The notes under the pieces are model-generated. The model searched no databases, was not told the DNA's origin, and worked only from the letters and a program-made list of their open reading frames with translations. This document shows positions 24,767 to 34,362 of a stretch of DNA of 64,000 nt, one piece after another. The translations under genes and the position numbers were made by a program. Source of the stretch: Bordetella parapertussis (lineage in GTDB: Bacteria > Pseudomonadota > Gammaproteobacteria > Burkholderiales > Burkholderiaceae_C); the NCBI GenBank assembly GCA_945878355.1, contig CAMCTC010000005.1, positions 35,362-99,361 of the forward strand, written 5' to 3'. How positions within the stretch are numbered: position 1 is the stretch's first letter; the number at the start of each line of letters is the position of its first letter.

Positions 24767-25912
24767 ATGCGAAACAAGTCCGCCTTTTTCAATGCCGACC
24801 GCTTGCTGGGCGCGGTGGTCTTGCTGTGCCTGTTCTTCGCCAGCGCCGCTGTCTGGTGGCCGGCGCAGGCTGCGCGCATCAAGGAGGTCGCGAGCGTGCA
24901 GGGCGTGCGGCCCAACCAATTGACCGGTTTCGGTCTGGTGTTCGGACTTGACGGCACTGGCGACCAAGCGACCCAAGCGCCCTACACGCCGCAGGCCTTT
25001 GCGGCCTTTCTGCAGCAATCGGGCATCGTGCTGCCTCCAGGTGTGACGATGCAACCCAAAAACCTGGCGGCAGTGGTCGTGACCGCGGACCTTCCGGCTT
25101 TTGCCCAGCCCGGCCAGCGCATCGATGTCAACGTTTCCTCGGCCGGCAACGCCAAGAGCCTGCGCGGTGGCATGTTGCTGGCTACCGCTTTGCGTGGCGC
25201 CGATGGGCAGATCTACGCGCTGGCCCAAGGCAACTTGATCGTCGGTGGCGCTGGCGCTGCGGCGGGTGGCAGCAAGGTGCAAATCAACCACCTGGCCGCG
25301 GGTCGGGTGCCCGAGGGCGCCACGGTCGAGCGCGCTGTGCCGACGATGCTGTCGAACAACGGCATGCTGCAACTCGACCTGCAGTCCAACGATTTCGCCA
25401 CCGCGCGCGCCGTGGCCCGTAGCATCAACGAGGTCAAGGGCGACGGCGTGGCGCAGGCCATCGACGGCCGGGTGGTTCGGGTTCGCATGCCGACGCGGTC
25501 CAACGACCATGTCGCCTTTCTGGCCGACATCGAAAACCTCGAGGTCCGGCTCGAACGACCGGCGGCGCGGGTGGTGATCAACGCCCGCACTGGATCGGTG
25601 GTGATGAACGACGCGGTCTCGCTCAACAGTTGTGCGGTGGCGCATGGCGCGCTCACGGTGACGGTCAATTCAACTCCAGTGATCAGTCAGCCGACAGCCT
25701 TCAGCCAGGGTGGCACCACGGTCAAGGCAGAGAAGGTCGACATCGCCATCACCCAGCAGGGTGGGGCGCTGATGCAACTGCCGGCTGGCGCCAAGTTGGC
25801 TGATGTGGTTCGCGCGCTCAACACCTTGGGCGCGTCGCCGCAAGACTTGCTGGCGATCCTTCAAGCCCTCAAGAGCGCCGGCGCGCTCAATGCCGAACTC
25901 GAGGTGATCTGA
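24767..25912 (+). CDS. flgI: flagellar P-ring protein FlgI
   Basis: FlgI builds the periplasmic P ring. The 381-residue product has a signal peptide ending near residue 36 (AQAARIKEVA). It then shows the typical VRPNQLTGFGLVFGLDGTGDQ region and the conserved ARVVINARTGSVVMNDAVSL. The ATG at 24767 was chosen because the signal peptide starts there; the frame upstream overlaps flgH. Confidence 0.94.
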   Translation: MRNKSAFFNADRLLGAVVLLCLFFASAAVWWPAQAARIKEVASVQGVRPNQLTGFGLVFGLDGTGDQATQAPYTPQAFAAFLQQSGIVLPPGVTMQPKNLAAVVVTADLPAFAQPGQRIDVNVSSAGNAKSLRGGMLLATALRGADGQIYALAQGNLIVGGAGAAAGGSKVQINHLAAGRVPEGATVERAVPTMLSNNGMLQLDLQSNDFATARAVARSINEVKGDGVAQAIDGRVVRVRMPTRSNDHVAFLADIENLEVRLERPAARVVINARTGSVVMNDAVSLNSCAVAHGALTVTVNSTPVISQPTAFSQGGTTVKAEKVDIAITQQGGALMQLPAGAKLADVVRALNTLGASPQDLLAILQALKSAGALNAELEVI

Positions 25913-25914
25913 TC

Positions 25915-26814
25915 ATGGCGGCGATTCCGTCTGACCTGGTCGGCTCAGCGCCGGCATTGTTCAGTGCCTCTCGTTTGGCCAGCGATGCGACCAACCTCGA
26001 CACGCTGCGCTACAGCGCCGGCAAGGACCCCAGAGGGGCGGCACGGGAGACTGCCAAGCAGTTCGAGTCGCTGTTCCTGGGCCAACTGCTCAAGAGCATG
26101 CGTGCGGCTACCCCCTCTTCCGGTCTGATGGACAACGCCGGCACCCAGCTCGGCACCGAAATGCTCGACGCCCAACTTGCAAACAAGATGGCAGGGCGTC
26201 CTGGAGGGCTGTCCGAAGTCATCGCCCGCCATCTCGAGCGCCAGATGGGCGTGACGCCCGGGCCGATTCCGAGCACCAGCCGTGCCAACAACAGTCTGCC
26301 GATGGTCAGCGATCCGGCCAGCACGCCCAGGATTCCCGACAAGAGCGCGGCCGGCTTTGTGCAGCAGCACAGCGACGCGGCACAAGTCGCCTCGGCGGCC
26401 ACCGGTATCCCGGCGGCCTTCATGCTGGCCCAGGCAGCGCTTGAGACAGGTTGGGGCAAGCGGGAGATCATTGGTCGTGACGGCATGGCCAGCCACAACC
26501 TGTTTGGCATCAAGGCTGGCGCCAACTGGAACGGCCCGACGGTGGAGGTGATGACCACCGAGTTCATCGCCGGTCGGTCGCAGAAGCGGGTGCAGGCCTT
26601 TCGCGCCTACGCCAGCGAGGCCGAATCCTTTGCTGACTATGCACGGCTGATGAAGGACAGCCCGCGCTATGCGGCGGTCACGGCGGCCGGCAATGATGCC
26701 AAGGGCTTTGCCCAGGGCCTGCAGAAAGCCGGTTATGCGACCGACCCTGCTTACGCCGACAAGTTGGGCCGAGTGATCAACACCGCGCTACGTCTGCAGC
26801 GCGGCATGGCCTGA
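25915..26814 (+). CDS. flgJ: flagellar rod-cap peptidoglycan hydrolase FlgJ
   Basis: FlgJ caps the growing rod and cuts peptidoglycan for it. Residues 1-100 are the rod-binding domain (AAKQFESLFLGQLLKSMRAAT-like). Residues from about 140 are a glucosaminidase domain with FMLAQAALETGWGKREI, where E is catalytic, and NLFGIKAGANWNG. It is the two-domain form usual in beta- and gammaproteobacteria. It begins two bases after the flgI stop. Confidence 0.93.
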   Translation: MAAIPSDLVGSAPALFSASRLASDATNLDTLRYSAGKDPRGAARETAKQFESLFLGQLLKSMRAATPSSGLMDNAGTQLGTEMLDAQLANKMAGRPGGLSEVIARHLERQMGVTPGPIPSTSRANNSLPMVSDPASTPRIPDKSAAGFVQQHSDAAQVASAATGIPAAFMLAQAALETGWGKREIIGRDGMASHNLFGIKAGANWNGPTVEVMTTEFIAGRSQKRVQAFRAYASEAESFADYARLMKDSPRYAAVTAAGNDAKGFAQGLQKAGYATDPAYADKLGRVINTALRLQRGMA

Positions 26815-26837
26815 GCTGACCACGGCATCGGGTCACC

Positions 26838-28757
26838 ATGTCTTCCACGTCGCTGATGAGCCTGGGCAAGCAGGCGGCGTTTGCCGCCTACGCCCAATTG
26901 CAGACCACCGGCAACAACATCGCCAACGCCAGCACGCCGGGCTATTCTCGCCAGTCGGTGCAGCAAGCAGCGGCCGCCGGCATGGCCTACACCGGTTCGG
27001 GCTATCTCGGGCGTGGCGTCACCGTGACCGCGGTGACCCGGGCCTCGAACATGTTTCTCACTAGCCAGGCCGTGGCGGCCACAGCCGCGGCGTCGGCAGA
27101 TGCCGCGCGCAACGACAAGCTCAAGCAACTGGAACAGGTGTTCGTCGGCGGCGACGCCGGCCTGGGTGGCAGCGCCACGCAGATCTTCAATGCCTATGCC
27201 GATCTGGCCGCAGCGCCGTCCGACCTGTCGGCACGCCAAGTGGTGCTGGGGCAGCTGGAGGGTTTTGCCTCAGTCGTGCGCGGCGTCAGCTCGCAGATAG
27301 CGCAGAGCCAAGCTGGCGTCAACAACGATGTCAGCGCTGCGGTAGGCACGGTTAACGGTTTGGCCAATCAGCTCGCCAGACTCAACATCAGCATTGCTTC
27401 CACCCACCAAGCCAAGCAACAGCCTAACGACTTGCTGGACCAGCGCGACCTGCTGATCCAGCAGATCGGCGAGCAGATCGAAGTACACACGCTGATCGGA
27501 CCCGACCAGAGCGCGAGCGTCTTCGTCGCCAGCGGCCAGAATTTGGTGCAAGGTGGCTCGTCGCATGCGCTGGTGGCGCAGCCCGACACCGCCGATCCAG
27601 CGCGCATCGTGGTCGGTATCCAGGTCGCAAGCCAGGTCACGACGCTCGGCGCCCAGGCCATAGGCGGCGGCATGATCGGCGGCTTGCTGGGCTTCCAGGA
27701 CACCGACCTGGCTGACGCCCGAAGCCGGGTCGGCCAATTGGTCACCGGATTGGCCAGCGCGGTCAATCAACAGCAGACGCTGGGGCTGGACCTGCAAGGA
27801 CGACCTGGCACGCCGCTGTTTGCCTTCCCTGACCCGCAGGTGCAAGCCGATGCCGGCAACGCCAGGGACGGCAGTGGCAGCCTGCCGGCCAAGCCCATCA
27901 TCAACGTGATGGACGCGTCGGTGCTCAAGGCCAGCGATTACCGCTTGTGCTGCGACCCGGCCAATGCCGGCCAGTACCTCGTCACCCGGCTGTCCGACGG
28001 CCAGCAGTTCACCGGGGTGGTCGACGGACAGGTCATCGACGGTTTCGCGATCAATATCGGTGCCAGCCCGCCGGTGGCTGGCGACACGTTCTTGCTCAAA
28101 CCGGTCAGCGCATCGGCGTCTGGCCTGACCGCGTTACTGAAGAACCCGGCCGGTCTGGCTGCAGCAAACCCGGTCACCGGCTCCTCCAATCCGGGCAACA
28201 CCGGCTCAGCGACGATCACCACCATCGGCATGGTGGCTGTGTCGGCTGCAGGCTATTCGCCCCTCACGCTGAGTTTCGTTGACGACAGCGGCAGCTACCA
28301 GATGCTGGATCTCAACAACAACGTGGTCGCAAGTGGCAGCTTTGTTGTCGGTCAACCGATCAACCACGACGGCATCGCGATCTCGCTGTCGGGCTGGCCC
28401 AGCGTGGGCGACCGTTTCATGATCGCGCCGACGACCTATCCGGCGGCAAACAATGGCAACGCGCTGCGCCTGGACGGCATGGCGTCAAGCTCGCTGATCG
28501 ACGGCCAGACTGTCGGCGATGCCTATGCCAGCGCGATCGCGCAGCTTGGCATTCGAGCCCAGGGTGCGGCGGCGGCGGCCACCAACAGCAGCATCTTCGC
28601 CACCCAGGCCGACGCAGCGCTCAGCGGTGCCGTCGGCGTCAACCTCGACGAAGAGGCTGCGCGACTGATCCAGTATCAACAGGCTTACCAGGCTGCGGCC
28701 AAGGTCATGCAGGCTTCGCAGCTGATGTTCGATGCCATCCTGGGCATTGCGCATTGA
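26838..28757 (+). CDS. flgK: flagellar hook-associated protein 1 (FlgK)
   Basis: FlgK is the first junction protein between hook and filament. The 639-residue product starts with the axial helix and has TTGNNIANASTPGYSRQSV near residue 24. A long variable middle and the C-terminal VNLDEEAARLIQYQQAYQAAAKV complete the family pattern. It lies 23 bases after flgJ, and no sigma-28 promoter is visible in that gap. Confidence 0.94.
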   Translation: MSSTSLMSLGKQAAFAAYAQLQTTGNNIANASTPGYSRQSVQQAAAAGMAYTGSGYLGRGVTVTAVTRASNMFLTSQAVAATAAASADAARNDKLKQLEQVFVGGDAGLGGSATQIFNAYADLAAAPSDLSARQVVLGQLEGFASVVRGVSSQIAQSQAGVNNDVSAAVGTVNGLANQLARLNISIASTHQAKQQPNDLLDQRDLLIQQIGEQIEVHTLIGPDQSASVFVASGQNLVQGGSSHALVAQPDTADPARIVVGIQVASQVTTLGAQAIGGGMIGGLLGFQDTDLADARSRVGQLVTGLASAVNQQQTLGLDLQGRPGTPLFAFPDPQVQADAGNARDGSGSLPAKPIINVMDASVLKASDYRLCCDPANAGQYLVTRLSDGQQFTGVVDGQVIDGFAINIGASPPVAGDTFLLKPVSASASGLTALLKNPAGLAAANPVTGSSNPGNTGSATITTIGMVAVSAAGYSPLTLSFVDDSGSYQMLDLNNNVVASGSFVVGQPINHDGIAISLSGWPSVGDRFMIAPTTYPAANNGNALRLDGMASSSLIDGQTVGDAYASAIAQLGIRAQGAAAAATNSSIFATQADAALSGAVGVNLDEEAARLIQYQQAYQAAAKVMQASQLMFDAILGIAH

Positions 28758-28806
28758 CGCCGCCGCAAGCTGTTTTCACGGTCCACTCCAAAACAGTCCG
28801 AACGCC

Positions 28807-30003
28807 ATGAGAGTCTCCACCAACAGCCGCTACGCTGCCGCGGTCCAATCCCTGCAACAGCGTCAGGCTGAGCTGAGCGCGTCGCAGACCCAGATGACCA
28901 GTGGCAAGCGAATCAACCGGCCCAGCGACGACCCAGGCGGCGCCGCGCGCGCCGAGCGTGCCTACATTGCCCAGCAGCGCATTGCCAGCGAGCAACGCTC
29001 GGTGGAGGCGAGCCGCAATGCCATGACGCTGGCCGAATCTGCGCTCGGCCAAGCCGGCGATACGCTGCAAAGCGTGCGCGAGACCTTGGTGGCAGCCGGC
29101 AATGGCAGCCTGGACGCCGCTGGACGGGCGACCCAGGCGAGCCAACTCAGCCAGCTGCGTTCGCAGTTGCTGGCGCTGGCCAACCAGGCCGGCAGCGCCG
29201 GGGGATATTTGTTCGGCGGCCAGGGTGCCAGTACTTTGCCATTTCTGGACAAGCCAGATGGCATGCAAGCGACGGCTGTCGGCGGACAGAACCAGCTTTC
29301 GACCGGCGATCAGTTGCCCATCACGGTGGACGGCCGTGCGATCTGGCTGGCTGCGGCCAGCGGCAACGGCGTGTTCGTCAGCGCTGCCGACGCCAGCAAC
29401 CAGGGTTCGGGCTGGATCGACGCCGGCACGGTCACAGACCCGGCCGCGATCACTGGTTCAACTTACCAGATCAGCTTTGTAGGCAGCGGCGCAGCCACGA
29501 GCTACAGCGTGACCCAGAACGGCGCGGCCACAGCGCTGAGTGGCGTTGCTTACAGCGCAGGCAGCGCGATCACCGTCGATGGCATGAGTTTTCATATCAG
29601 TGGCGCGCCAGCCACCGGTGACAGCTTCACCCTCGCGCCTTCGACCCCGGACCTCAATGTGTTTGCGGCGCTGGACCGGGTGATTGCGACGCTCAAGGCT
29701 TCGAACGCCAATGCCGGCCAGGTGACCCAGAGCGTCAACAGCGGGCTGCGAGACATCGACTCGGTGATGGGCCACCTGCAGGCAGCCCGGGCTGAAGCTG
29801 GCGGCACTTTGACACGCCTCGATGCCATCGCCGGCCGCAACCAGGATCGCACGCTGTGGGCCAAGTCGGTGCAATCGGATGCCGAGGACGTCGACATGGT
29901 GCAAGCCATCAGCGAGTTCAAGAACCAGCAGACCGGCTACCAGGCTGCGCTGCAGAGCTACGCGTCAGTGCAGCGCTTGTCGCTGTTCGATTACCTCAAA
30001 TAG
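28807..30003 (+). CDS. flgL: flagellar hook-associated protein 3 (FlgL)
   Basis: FlgL joins FlgK to the flagellin filament. The 398-residue product starts MRVSTNSRYAAAVQSLQQRQ and carries the flagellin-type N-terminal MTSGKRINRPSDDPGGAARA. It ends in a flagellin-type C-terminal helix with VDMVQAISEFKNQQTGYQAAL. The ATG at 28807 removes a 25-codon extension without family character. It ends the flgB-flgL block. Confidence 0.94.
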   Translation: MRVSTNSRYAAAVQSLQQRQAELSASQTQMTSGKRINRPSDDPGGAARAERAYIAQQRIASEQRSVEASRNAMTLAESALGQAGDTLQSVRETLVAAGNGSLDAAGRATQASQLSQLRSQLLALANQAGSAGGYLFGGQGASTLPFLDKPDGMQATAVGGQNQLSTGDQLPITVDGRAIWLAAASGNGVFVSAADASNQGSGWIDAGTVTDPAAITGSTYQISFVGSGAATSYSVTQNGAATALSGVAYSAGSAITVDGMSFHISGAPATGDSFTLAPSTPDLNVFAALDRVIATLKASNANAGQVTQSVNSGLRDIDSVMGHLQAARAEAGGTLTRLDAIAGRNQDRTLWAKSVQSDAEDVDMVQAISEFKNQQTGYQAALQSYASVQRLSLFDYLK

Positions 30004-30031
30004 GCTTGTGCAAGAGCGACCAGGAGTGACT

Positions 30032-31219
30032 GTGAACGCCCATCCCGTGCTGGGGCAGGTGGCGCTGGGCTACTCGCCGATGTTCGACCGGCAACGGACG
30101 ATCACGGCGCTGCGCCTGACCGTGTTTCCGGTCAAGCCCGAGCGCCCGCCCGACGCCTGCGGTTTGCTGGCCGCGCTGTCGTCATCCTGGCCCGAGGGCG
30201 CGGACCGCTTGTTGCTCAACATCGTCGGCGAGCCCTGGCTCGACGGCCTGCTGCACGCTGATTTGCCACCCCACCTGATGCTCGAACTGCCGGCGTTCCT
30301 GGCCAGCGACCCGAGCCGCGCCGATGCGTTGCGGGCTTTGCACCGGCGTGGCAACACGCTGTTGATCAAGGGCCGGCCGCTGGCGTCGTTGGCGCCTGGG
30401 CTTCAGCACTGTTTCGAGTATTCGATCATCGACCTGGCGACGGATGCTTGCAACGCCAGGCACTGCATGCCACAACGCCCGTTGGTGTTGGCGGGAGTGC
30501 GTACGTTCGCACAGGCGGATCAGGCTTTCGATGTAGGCGCCTGCGCGGTGCTGGGTTGGCCCATCGACGATGCCACCCCAGCCCGCGCGTCTGGCGCCCG
30601 CAGCGCCCAGCCCGAGTTGGCAGCGATCGTCGAGTTGATCAACCGGGTAGAGCGCCAGGAGAGCATCGACCGGCTAGAGGCGGTGATGAAGAGCGACCCC
30701 ACCCTGGCCTTCAAGCTGATACGCTTCCTGAATTCGTCGGCTCTTGGCTTGAGTGTCGAGATCACGTCTCTCCGCCACGCGATCCTGATGCTCGGCTATC
30801 AGCGCCTCAAACGCTGGCTGGCCTTGTTGCTGGCCACAGGCCGAAGCGAGCGTGGGCTCAAGCCCGTGGCCTATGCGGCGGTCAGGCGCGGACTGCTGAT
30901 GGAGGAGTTGGGTCGCGACAGCGGTTGCGACGACGACCAGCGCGCCGAGTTGTTCATCTGCGGTGTGTTCTCATTGCTCGAGTTGTTGATGCGCCAGCCG
31001 ATTGCCGACCTGCTTTGCAGCATCCCTGCCAGCCAGGTGGTGCGCGCTGCGCTGCTTGACGGCCAAGGCCCATACCAGCCTTATCTTGCGCTTGTTCGGG
31101 CGATCGAATCGGCTTCCATCCATGACATTCAGGCGGCCGCCGACCACTTGCTGATGGCCTTGTCGGCGGTCAATCGAGCCTTGTTGCGGGCCTTGGTCAC
31201 GGCCAGGGAACTCGACTGA
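30032..31219 (+). CDS. EAL-like/HDOD domain signalling protein
   Basis: A 395-residue cytoplasmic protein with the architecture of YuxH-type regulators. Residues 1-190 are a degenerate EAL-like domain (LLNIVGEPWL, LMLELPAFLASD) that lacks the catalytic EAL and DDFGTG residues. About 200-390 is an HDOD domain with LEAVMKSDPTLAFKLIRFLN and SLRHAILMLGYQRLKRW. Such proteins usually bind rather than cut c-di-GMP or serve as output adaptors. The start is a GTG at 30032 preceded by CAGGAG. It follows flgL after 28 bases and probably belongs to the same transcript. Confidence 0.82.
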   Translation: MNAHPVLGQVALGYSPMFDRQRTITALRLTVFPVKPERPPDACGLLAALSSSWPEGADRLLLNIVGEPWLDGLLHADLPPHLMLELPAFLASDPSRADALRALHRRGNTLLIKGRPLASLAPGLQHCFEYSIIDLATDACNARHCMPQRPLVLAGVRTFAQADQAFDVGACAVLGWPIDDATPARASGARSAQPELAAIVELINRVERQESIDRLEAVMKSDPTLAFKLIRFLNSSALGLSVEITSLRHAILMLGYQRLKRWLALLLATGRSERGLKPVAYAAVRRGLLMEELGRDSGCDDDQRAELFICGVFSLLELLMRQPIADLLCSIPASQVVRAALLDGQGPYQPYLALVRAIESASIHDIQAAADHLLMALSAVNRALLRALVTARELD

Positions 31220-31394
31220 ACGGCGCTGCCACAACAAGCCGCAGGCAGTATCGTGACATTGGCGGGTGCGCTTGGTCACGGTGCGTGAGTGCTGCCGGTT
31301 GACGCCGCACCCCGGCTGGGCGATGCTGTGGAAAACCGATGGTGGGGGGATTTCGTCTGTGCCTGTGCTCAGGTTCCCCTGCGGCTGCCCAAAC

Positions 31395-31805
31395 ATGAGC
31401 ATTCCAGAATTTCCTATTTCGAAAGACGGCCTCCACCTGCCGGGTGATCCCTTGTCCGGGCTTGATGCCGAGGTGCTGACCCAGCTCGCGGGGCTCGATC
31501 CTGTCGGCAGCAGAGGCCTGTTGCCGCGTTTACTGACGCTCTACCTGTCCTCGCTGACCGATCTGATCAGGCAATTGGACGCGGCACGCCGGCCCGTCGA
31601 TCCGACGGCGCTGGGCTGGGTCGCGCACAGCTTGAAATCGTCGTCTGCCAGCATGGGCGCGCTGCGTTTGTCAATGTTGTGCAGAGCGACCGAACAGCTA
31701 TTGCGAGAGGGCCGAATCGACGGCTTGCCCGCCTTGCTCGATGCGCTGGCGGCCGAGGCCTCGCTGGTCGAGGCCGCCGTGCGTCAGCGGCTTGATCTCG
31801 AATAA
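31395..31805 (+). CDS. histidine phosphotransfer (Hpt) domain protein
   Basis: A 136-residue stand-alone Hpt protein that would relay phosphate between a hybrid kinase and a response regulator. The phospho-accepting histidine is H78 in VAHSLKSSSASMGA, a textbook Hpt motif. I chose the ATG at 31395 because the first forty codons of the longer frame are unlike the family. The receiver of the next gene, 12 bases on, is the obvious partner. Confidence 0.85.
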   Translation: MSIPEFPISKDGLHLPGDPLSGLDAEVLTQLAGLDPVGSRGLLPRLLTLYLSSLTDLIRQLDAARRPVDPTALGWVAHSLKSSSASMGALRLSMLCRATEQLLREGRIDGLPALLDALAAEASLVEAAVRQRLDLE

Positions 31806-31817
31806 CGCCGGGCAGAG

Positions 31818-34073
31818 ATGAAGCTGATTCCCGAAGTTGACCTGGATGACTTGTCACAGCGGCCTCAGGTTCTGCTGGTCGATGACGACGAACTGACCTT
31901 GCTGCTGACCGCGCAGTCGCTGCGTGAGCGTGGTTTCGATGTCTTCGAAGCTCGCAGTGGCGAGCTTGCGTTGACCATGCTCGCGCATTGGACGCCCGAT
32001 CTGGTCGTGCTTGACGCGCTGATGCCCGGGGTCGACGGTTTTGCGACCTGCCAGGCATTGCGTCGATTGGCAGGATTCGAAAACGTGCCGGTGCTGATGC
32101 TGACCGGGCTCGACGACGAGGCGTCGATTGCCCGCGCCTACCAGGCAGGCGCCACGGACTTCTTTGTCAAGAGCAGCCAGTGGAGCTTGCTGTCAGGGCG
32201 CTTGCGTCACCTGCTGCGCGCCTCACGCACCCGGCTTGAACTCGAGCGCAGCAAGAGCAAGCTGGCACGGGCCCAGGACCTGGCACGCATGGGGAGTTTC
32301 GACTGGCACAGCCCGGCCAACCCGATTGGCAGCCAGTCCGGCCTTGGACTGATACTGTCGCCGGAGGCGCTGCGGGTGCTTGGCCTCGGACCGCAGGACA
32401 AGGTCACGCTGCGTCAACTGATCCGCATGGTCCCATTGCCCGAGCGTCGGGCGATGACCCGGGTGCTGAGCGGCGTGGCAAGCCAGAGTCGGCTGTTGAC
32501 CATCGACTTGCCCGTCAAGCTGCCCGATGGACGTATGCGAGTCGTTCACCTCGAGGCCGAGCCCGAATTCAATGAACAAGGGCGCGCCATCGGTTACACC
32601 GGCATCGTTCAGGATGTGACTGACCGCCGGGTGGCCGAAGATCGCATCCGGCACCTGGCCAACTTCGACGCTTTGACCGGTCTGCCCAATCGCCGTCAGC
32701 TGATCTGGCGGATCGAGCGTGCGCTTGACCATGCCCAACGCTTCGGTCACCAGGCAGCGTTGCTGCTGATCGATCTGGATCGGTTCAAACTGATCAACGA
32801 CACCTTGGGCCATGCCGCTGGCGATGAGCTGTTGATCGAGGTAGCCCAGCGGCTGCGTGCTTGCGTGCGCCACAGTGACCAGGTGCTCGACACGGCACTC
32901 GAGACCCCTGGTGTGCGCAGCCAACGCTCACTCGAGGCGGTCGGCCGGCTCGGCGGTGATGAGTTTGTCGCCTTGTTGCCCGAGGTCGTCGACGAATCCG
33001 ATGCGCAGCGGGTGTCAGAGCGAATCCTCGAGGCGATGCGTGCGCCGATCTGGGTCGGCGGCCAGGAATGCTTTGTCACCGCCAGCGTGGGCATCGCGAT
33101 GCATCCTGCCGATGGCCTGACGGTGGTCGATCTGCTGCGCAATGCCGATGTCGCGATGTACTCGGTCAAGGACACGGGCCGCAACGCTGCCGCCGCCTAC
33201 AGCCCGGTGCTTGCTGGCCGCGGCCGTGAGAAATTGGCGCTTGAATCGGCATTGCACAAAGCGATCGAACGCAACGAGCTGGTCTTGCATTACCAACCCA
33301 AGGTGGATTTACGGACAGCCCGCATGGCAGGCGTCGAAGCCTTGATGCGTTGGCGCCATGGCACAAGCCTGGTGGCGCCGGTCGATTTCATCGCGATGGC
33401 CGAGGAGTCCGGTTTGATCGTGCCGATGAGCGAGTGGGCCCTGCGAGAGGCTGCACGCCAGGCCAAGGCCTGGAGCCTGAGCTTTGGCTTTGCTGACTCG
33501 ATTGCGGTCAACCTGCCCAACAGGATGTTTGAGCGCAGCGATCTGGTCGACCACATCCGCCATTGCCTGTCGGCCCACGGCTTGCCTCGCAGCGCGATCC
33601 AGCTCGAAATCACCGAAACCGGTTTGATGAAGGACTTGCAGAGGGTCATACCGTGCTTGCATCGCTTGGCCGAGGTCGGGGTCGAGGTATCGATCGACGA
33701 TTTCGGCACGGGCTACTCGTCGCTGGCCTACCTGACCACCTTGCCGATCGCCGAACTCAAGATCGACCGAAGCTTTGTTCGGGACCTGGGGCTCACGCCG
33801 CAAAGCTCGGCGGTGGTCACGGCCATCGTCGCGCTGGCACGCTCACTGGGTTTGCGGGTTGTCGCCGAAGGGGTGGAGAACTTGCGCCAGATGGAGGTTT
33901 TGGATCGATTGGGCTGCTTCCTGATGCAGGGCTTTCTGTTCAGTCGCCCGATGCCGCCGGACGAACTCGCGCATTGGGTGCGGCAGACGATCCTGCCAAG
34001 CGGGCTTATTCGGTCCGGCGACGGGGATCGCTTGCCTCGAAGATCGCGCTCTGAGGTCGCCAAACCCGACTGA
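31818..34073 (+). CDS. response regulator with REC, PAS, GGDEF and EAL domains
   Basis: A 751-residue c-di-GMP enzyme. The receiver (1-125) has the acidic cluster D22-D24, phospho-acceptor D66 and K118. A PAS-like sensor occupies about 160-270. The GGDEF domain has an intact GGDEF at 379-383; the inhibitory-site motif upstream reads RSLE in place of RxxD, so feedback inhibition may be lost. The EAL domain has EAL at 507-509, LEITETGLM and DDFGTG at 627-632 plus ELKIDRSFV, all compatible with active phosphodiesterase. Both activities are thus possible, set by phosphorylation from the Hpt protein. An insertion of about 20 residues precedes GGDEF. Confidence 0.92.
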   Translation: MKLIPEVDLDDLSQRPQVLLVDDDELTLLLTAQSLRERGFDVFEARSGELALTMLAHWTPDLVVLDALMPGVDGFATCQALRRLAGFENVPVLMLTGLDDEASIARAYQAGATDFFVKSSQWSLLSGRLRHLLRASRTRLELERSKSKLARAQDLARMGSFDWHSPANPIGSQSGLGLILSPEALRVLGLGPQDKVTLRQLIRMVPLPERRAMTRVLSGVASQSRLLTIDLPVKLPDGRMRVVHLEAEPEFNEQGRAIGYTGIVQDVTDRRVAEDRIRHLANFDALTGLPNRRQLIWRIERALDHAQRFGHQAALLLIDLDRFKLINDTLGHAAGDELLIEVAQRLRACVRHSDQVLDTALETPGVRSQRSLEAVGRLGGDEFVALLPEVVDESDAQRVSERILEAMRAPIWVGGQECFVTASVGIAMHPADGLTVVDLLRNADVAMYSVKDTGRNAAAAYSPVLAGRGREKLALESALHKAIERNELVLHYQPKVDLRTARMAGVEALMRWRHGTSLVAPVDFIAMAEESGLIVPMSEWALREAARQAKAWSLSFGFADSIAVNLPNRMFERSDLVDHIRHCLSAHGLPRSAIQLEITETGLMKDLQRVIPCLHRLAEVGVEVSIDDFGTGYSSLAYLTTLPIAELKIDRSFVRDLGLTPQSSAVVTAIVALARSLGLRVVAEGVENLRQMEVLDRLGCFLMQGFLFSRPMPPDELAHWVRQTILPSGLIRSGDGDRLPRRSRSEVAKPD

Positions 34074-34099
34074 CGGTAAGCCTCAGGGTAGGCCTCAGC

Positions 34100-34342
34100 T
34101 CAAGCTGCCGGTGGGCGGCGATGCCAGGTGATGGTGCTTGGGGCCTGTGCGGCTGGCGATACGGCTGGCGATCCGGCTGGCGCTGAGCCGCAGCCGCCAC
34201 AAGCACCGCAAGCGCTGGTCGGGAGGCTTTGTCGCAGCGGCAGTCGACGCAACAGCGCCAGCCGCCAAGCCTGCGGCATCAGTGTCAGGCAGACATAGGC
34301 GCCGCAAACCCCGACGATCAAGATGACGATCAGTTCTTGCAT
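34100..34342 (-). CDS. small Cys-rich membrane protein of the feo operon (DUF6587-like)
   Basis: An 80-residue protein with one N-terminal membrane helix (about 3-22) and a cytoplasmic CGACGGCG motif near residue 45, followed by a Pro/Ala/His tail. Proteins of this build follow feoB in many bacteria, where they are annotated as FeoB-associated Cys-rich membrane proteins and occupy the place of FeoC. It begins 20 bases after the feoB stop. The ATG at 34342 starts the hydrophobic helix. Confidence 0.75.
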   Translation of the reverse strand: MQELIVILIVGVCGAYVCLTLMPQAWRLALLRRLPLRQSLPTSACGACGGCGSAPAGSPAVSPAAQAPSTITWHRRPPAA

Positions 34343-34362
34343 CACAGGTTTCTCATCGCGCG

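Noticed and set aside
26700..26837. sigma-28 promoter before flgK
   Set aside because: A GCCGACAA at about 26755 resembles a -10 element, but the sequence at the -35 position (ATGCG) does not match.
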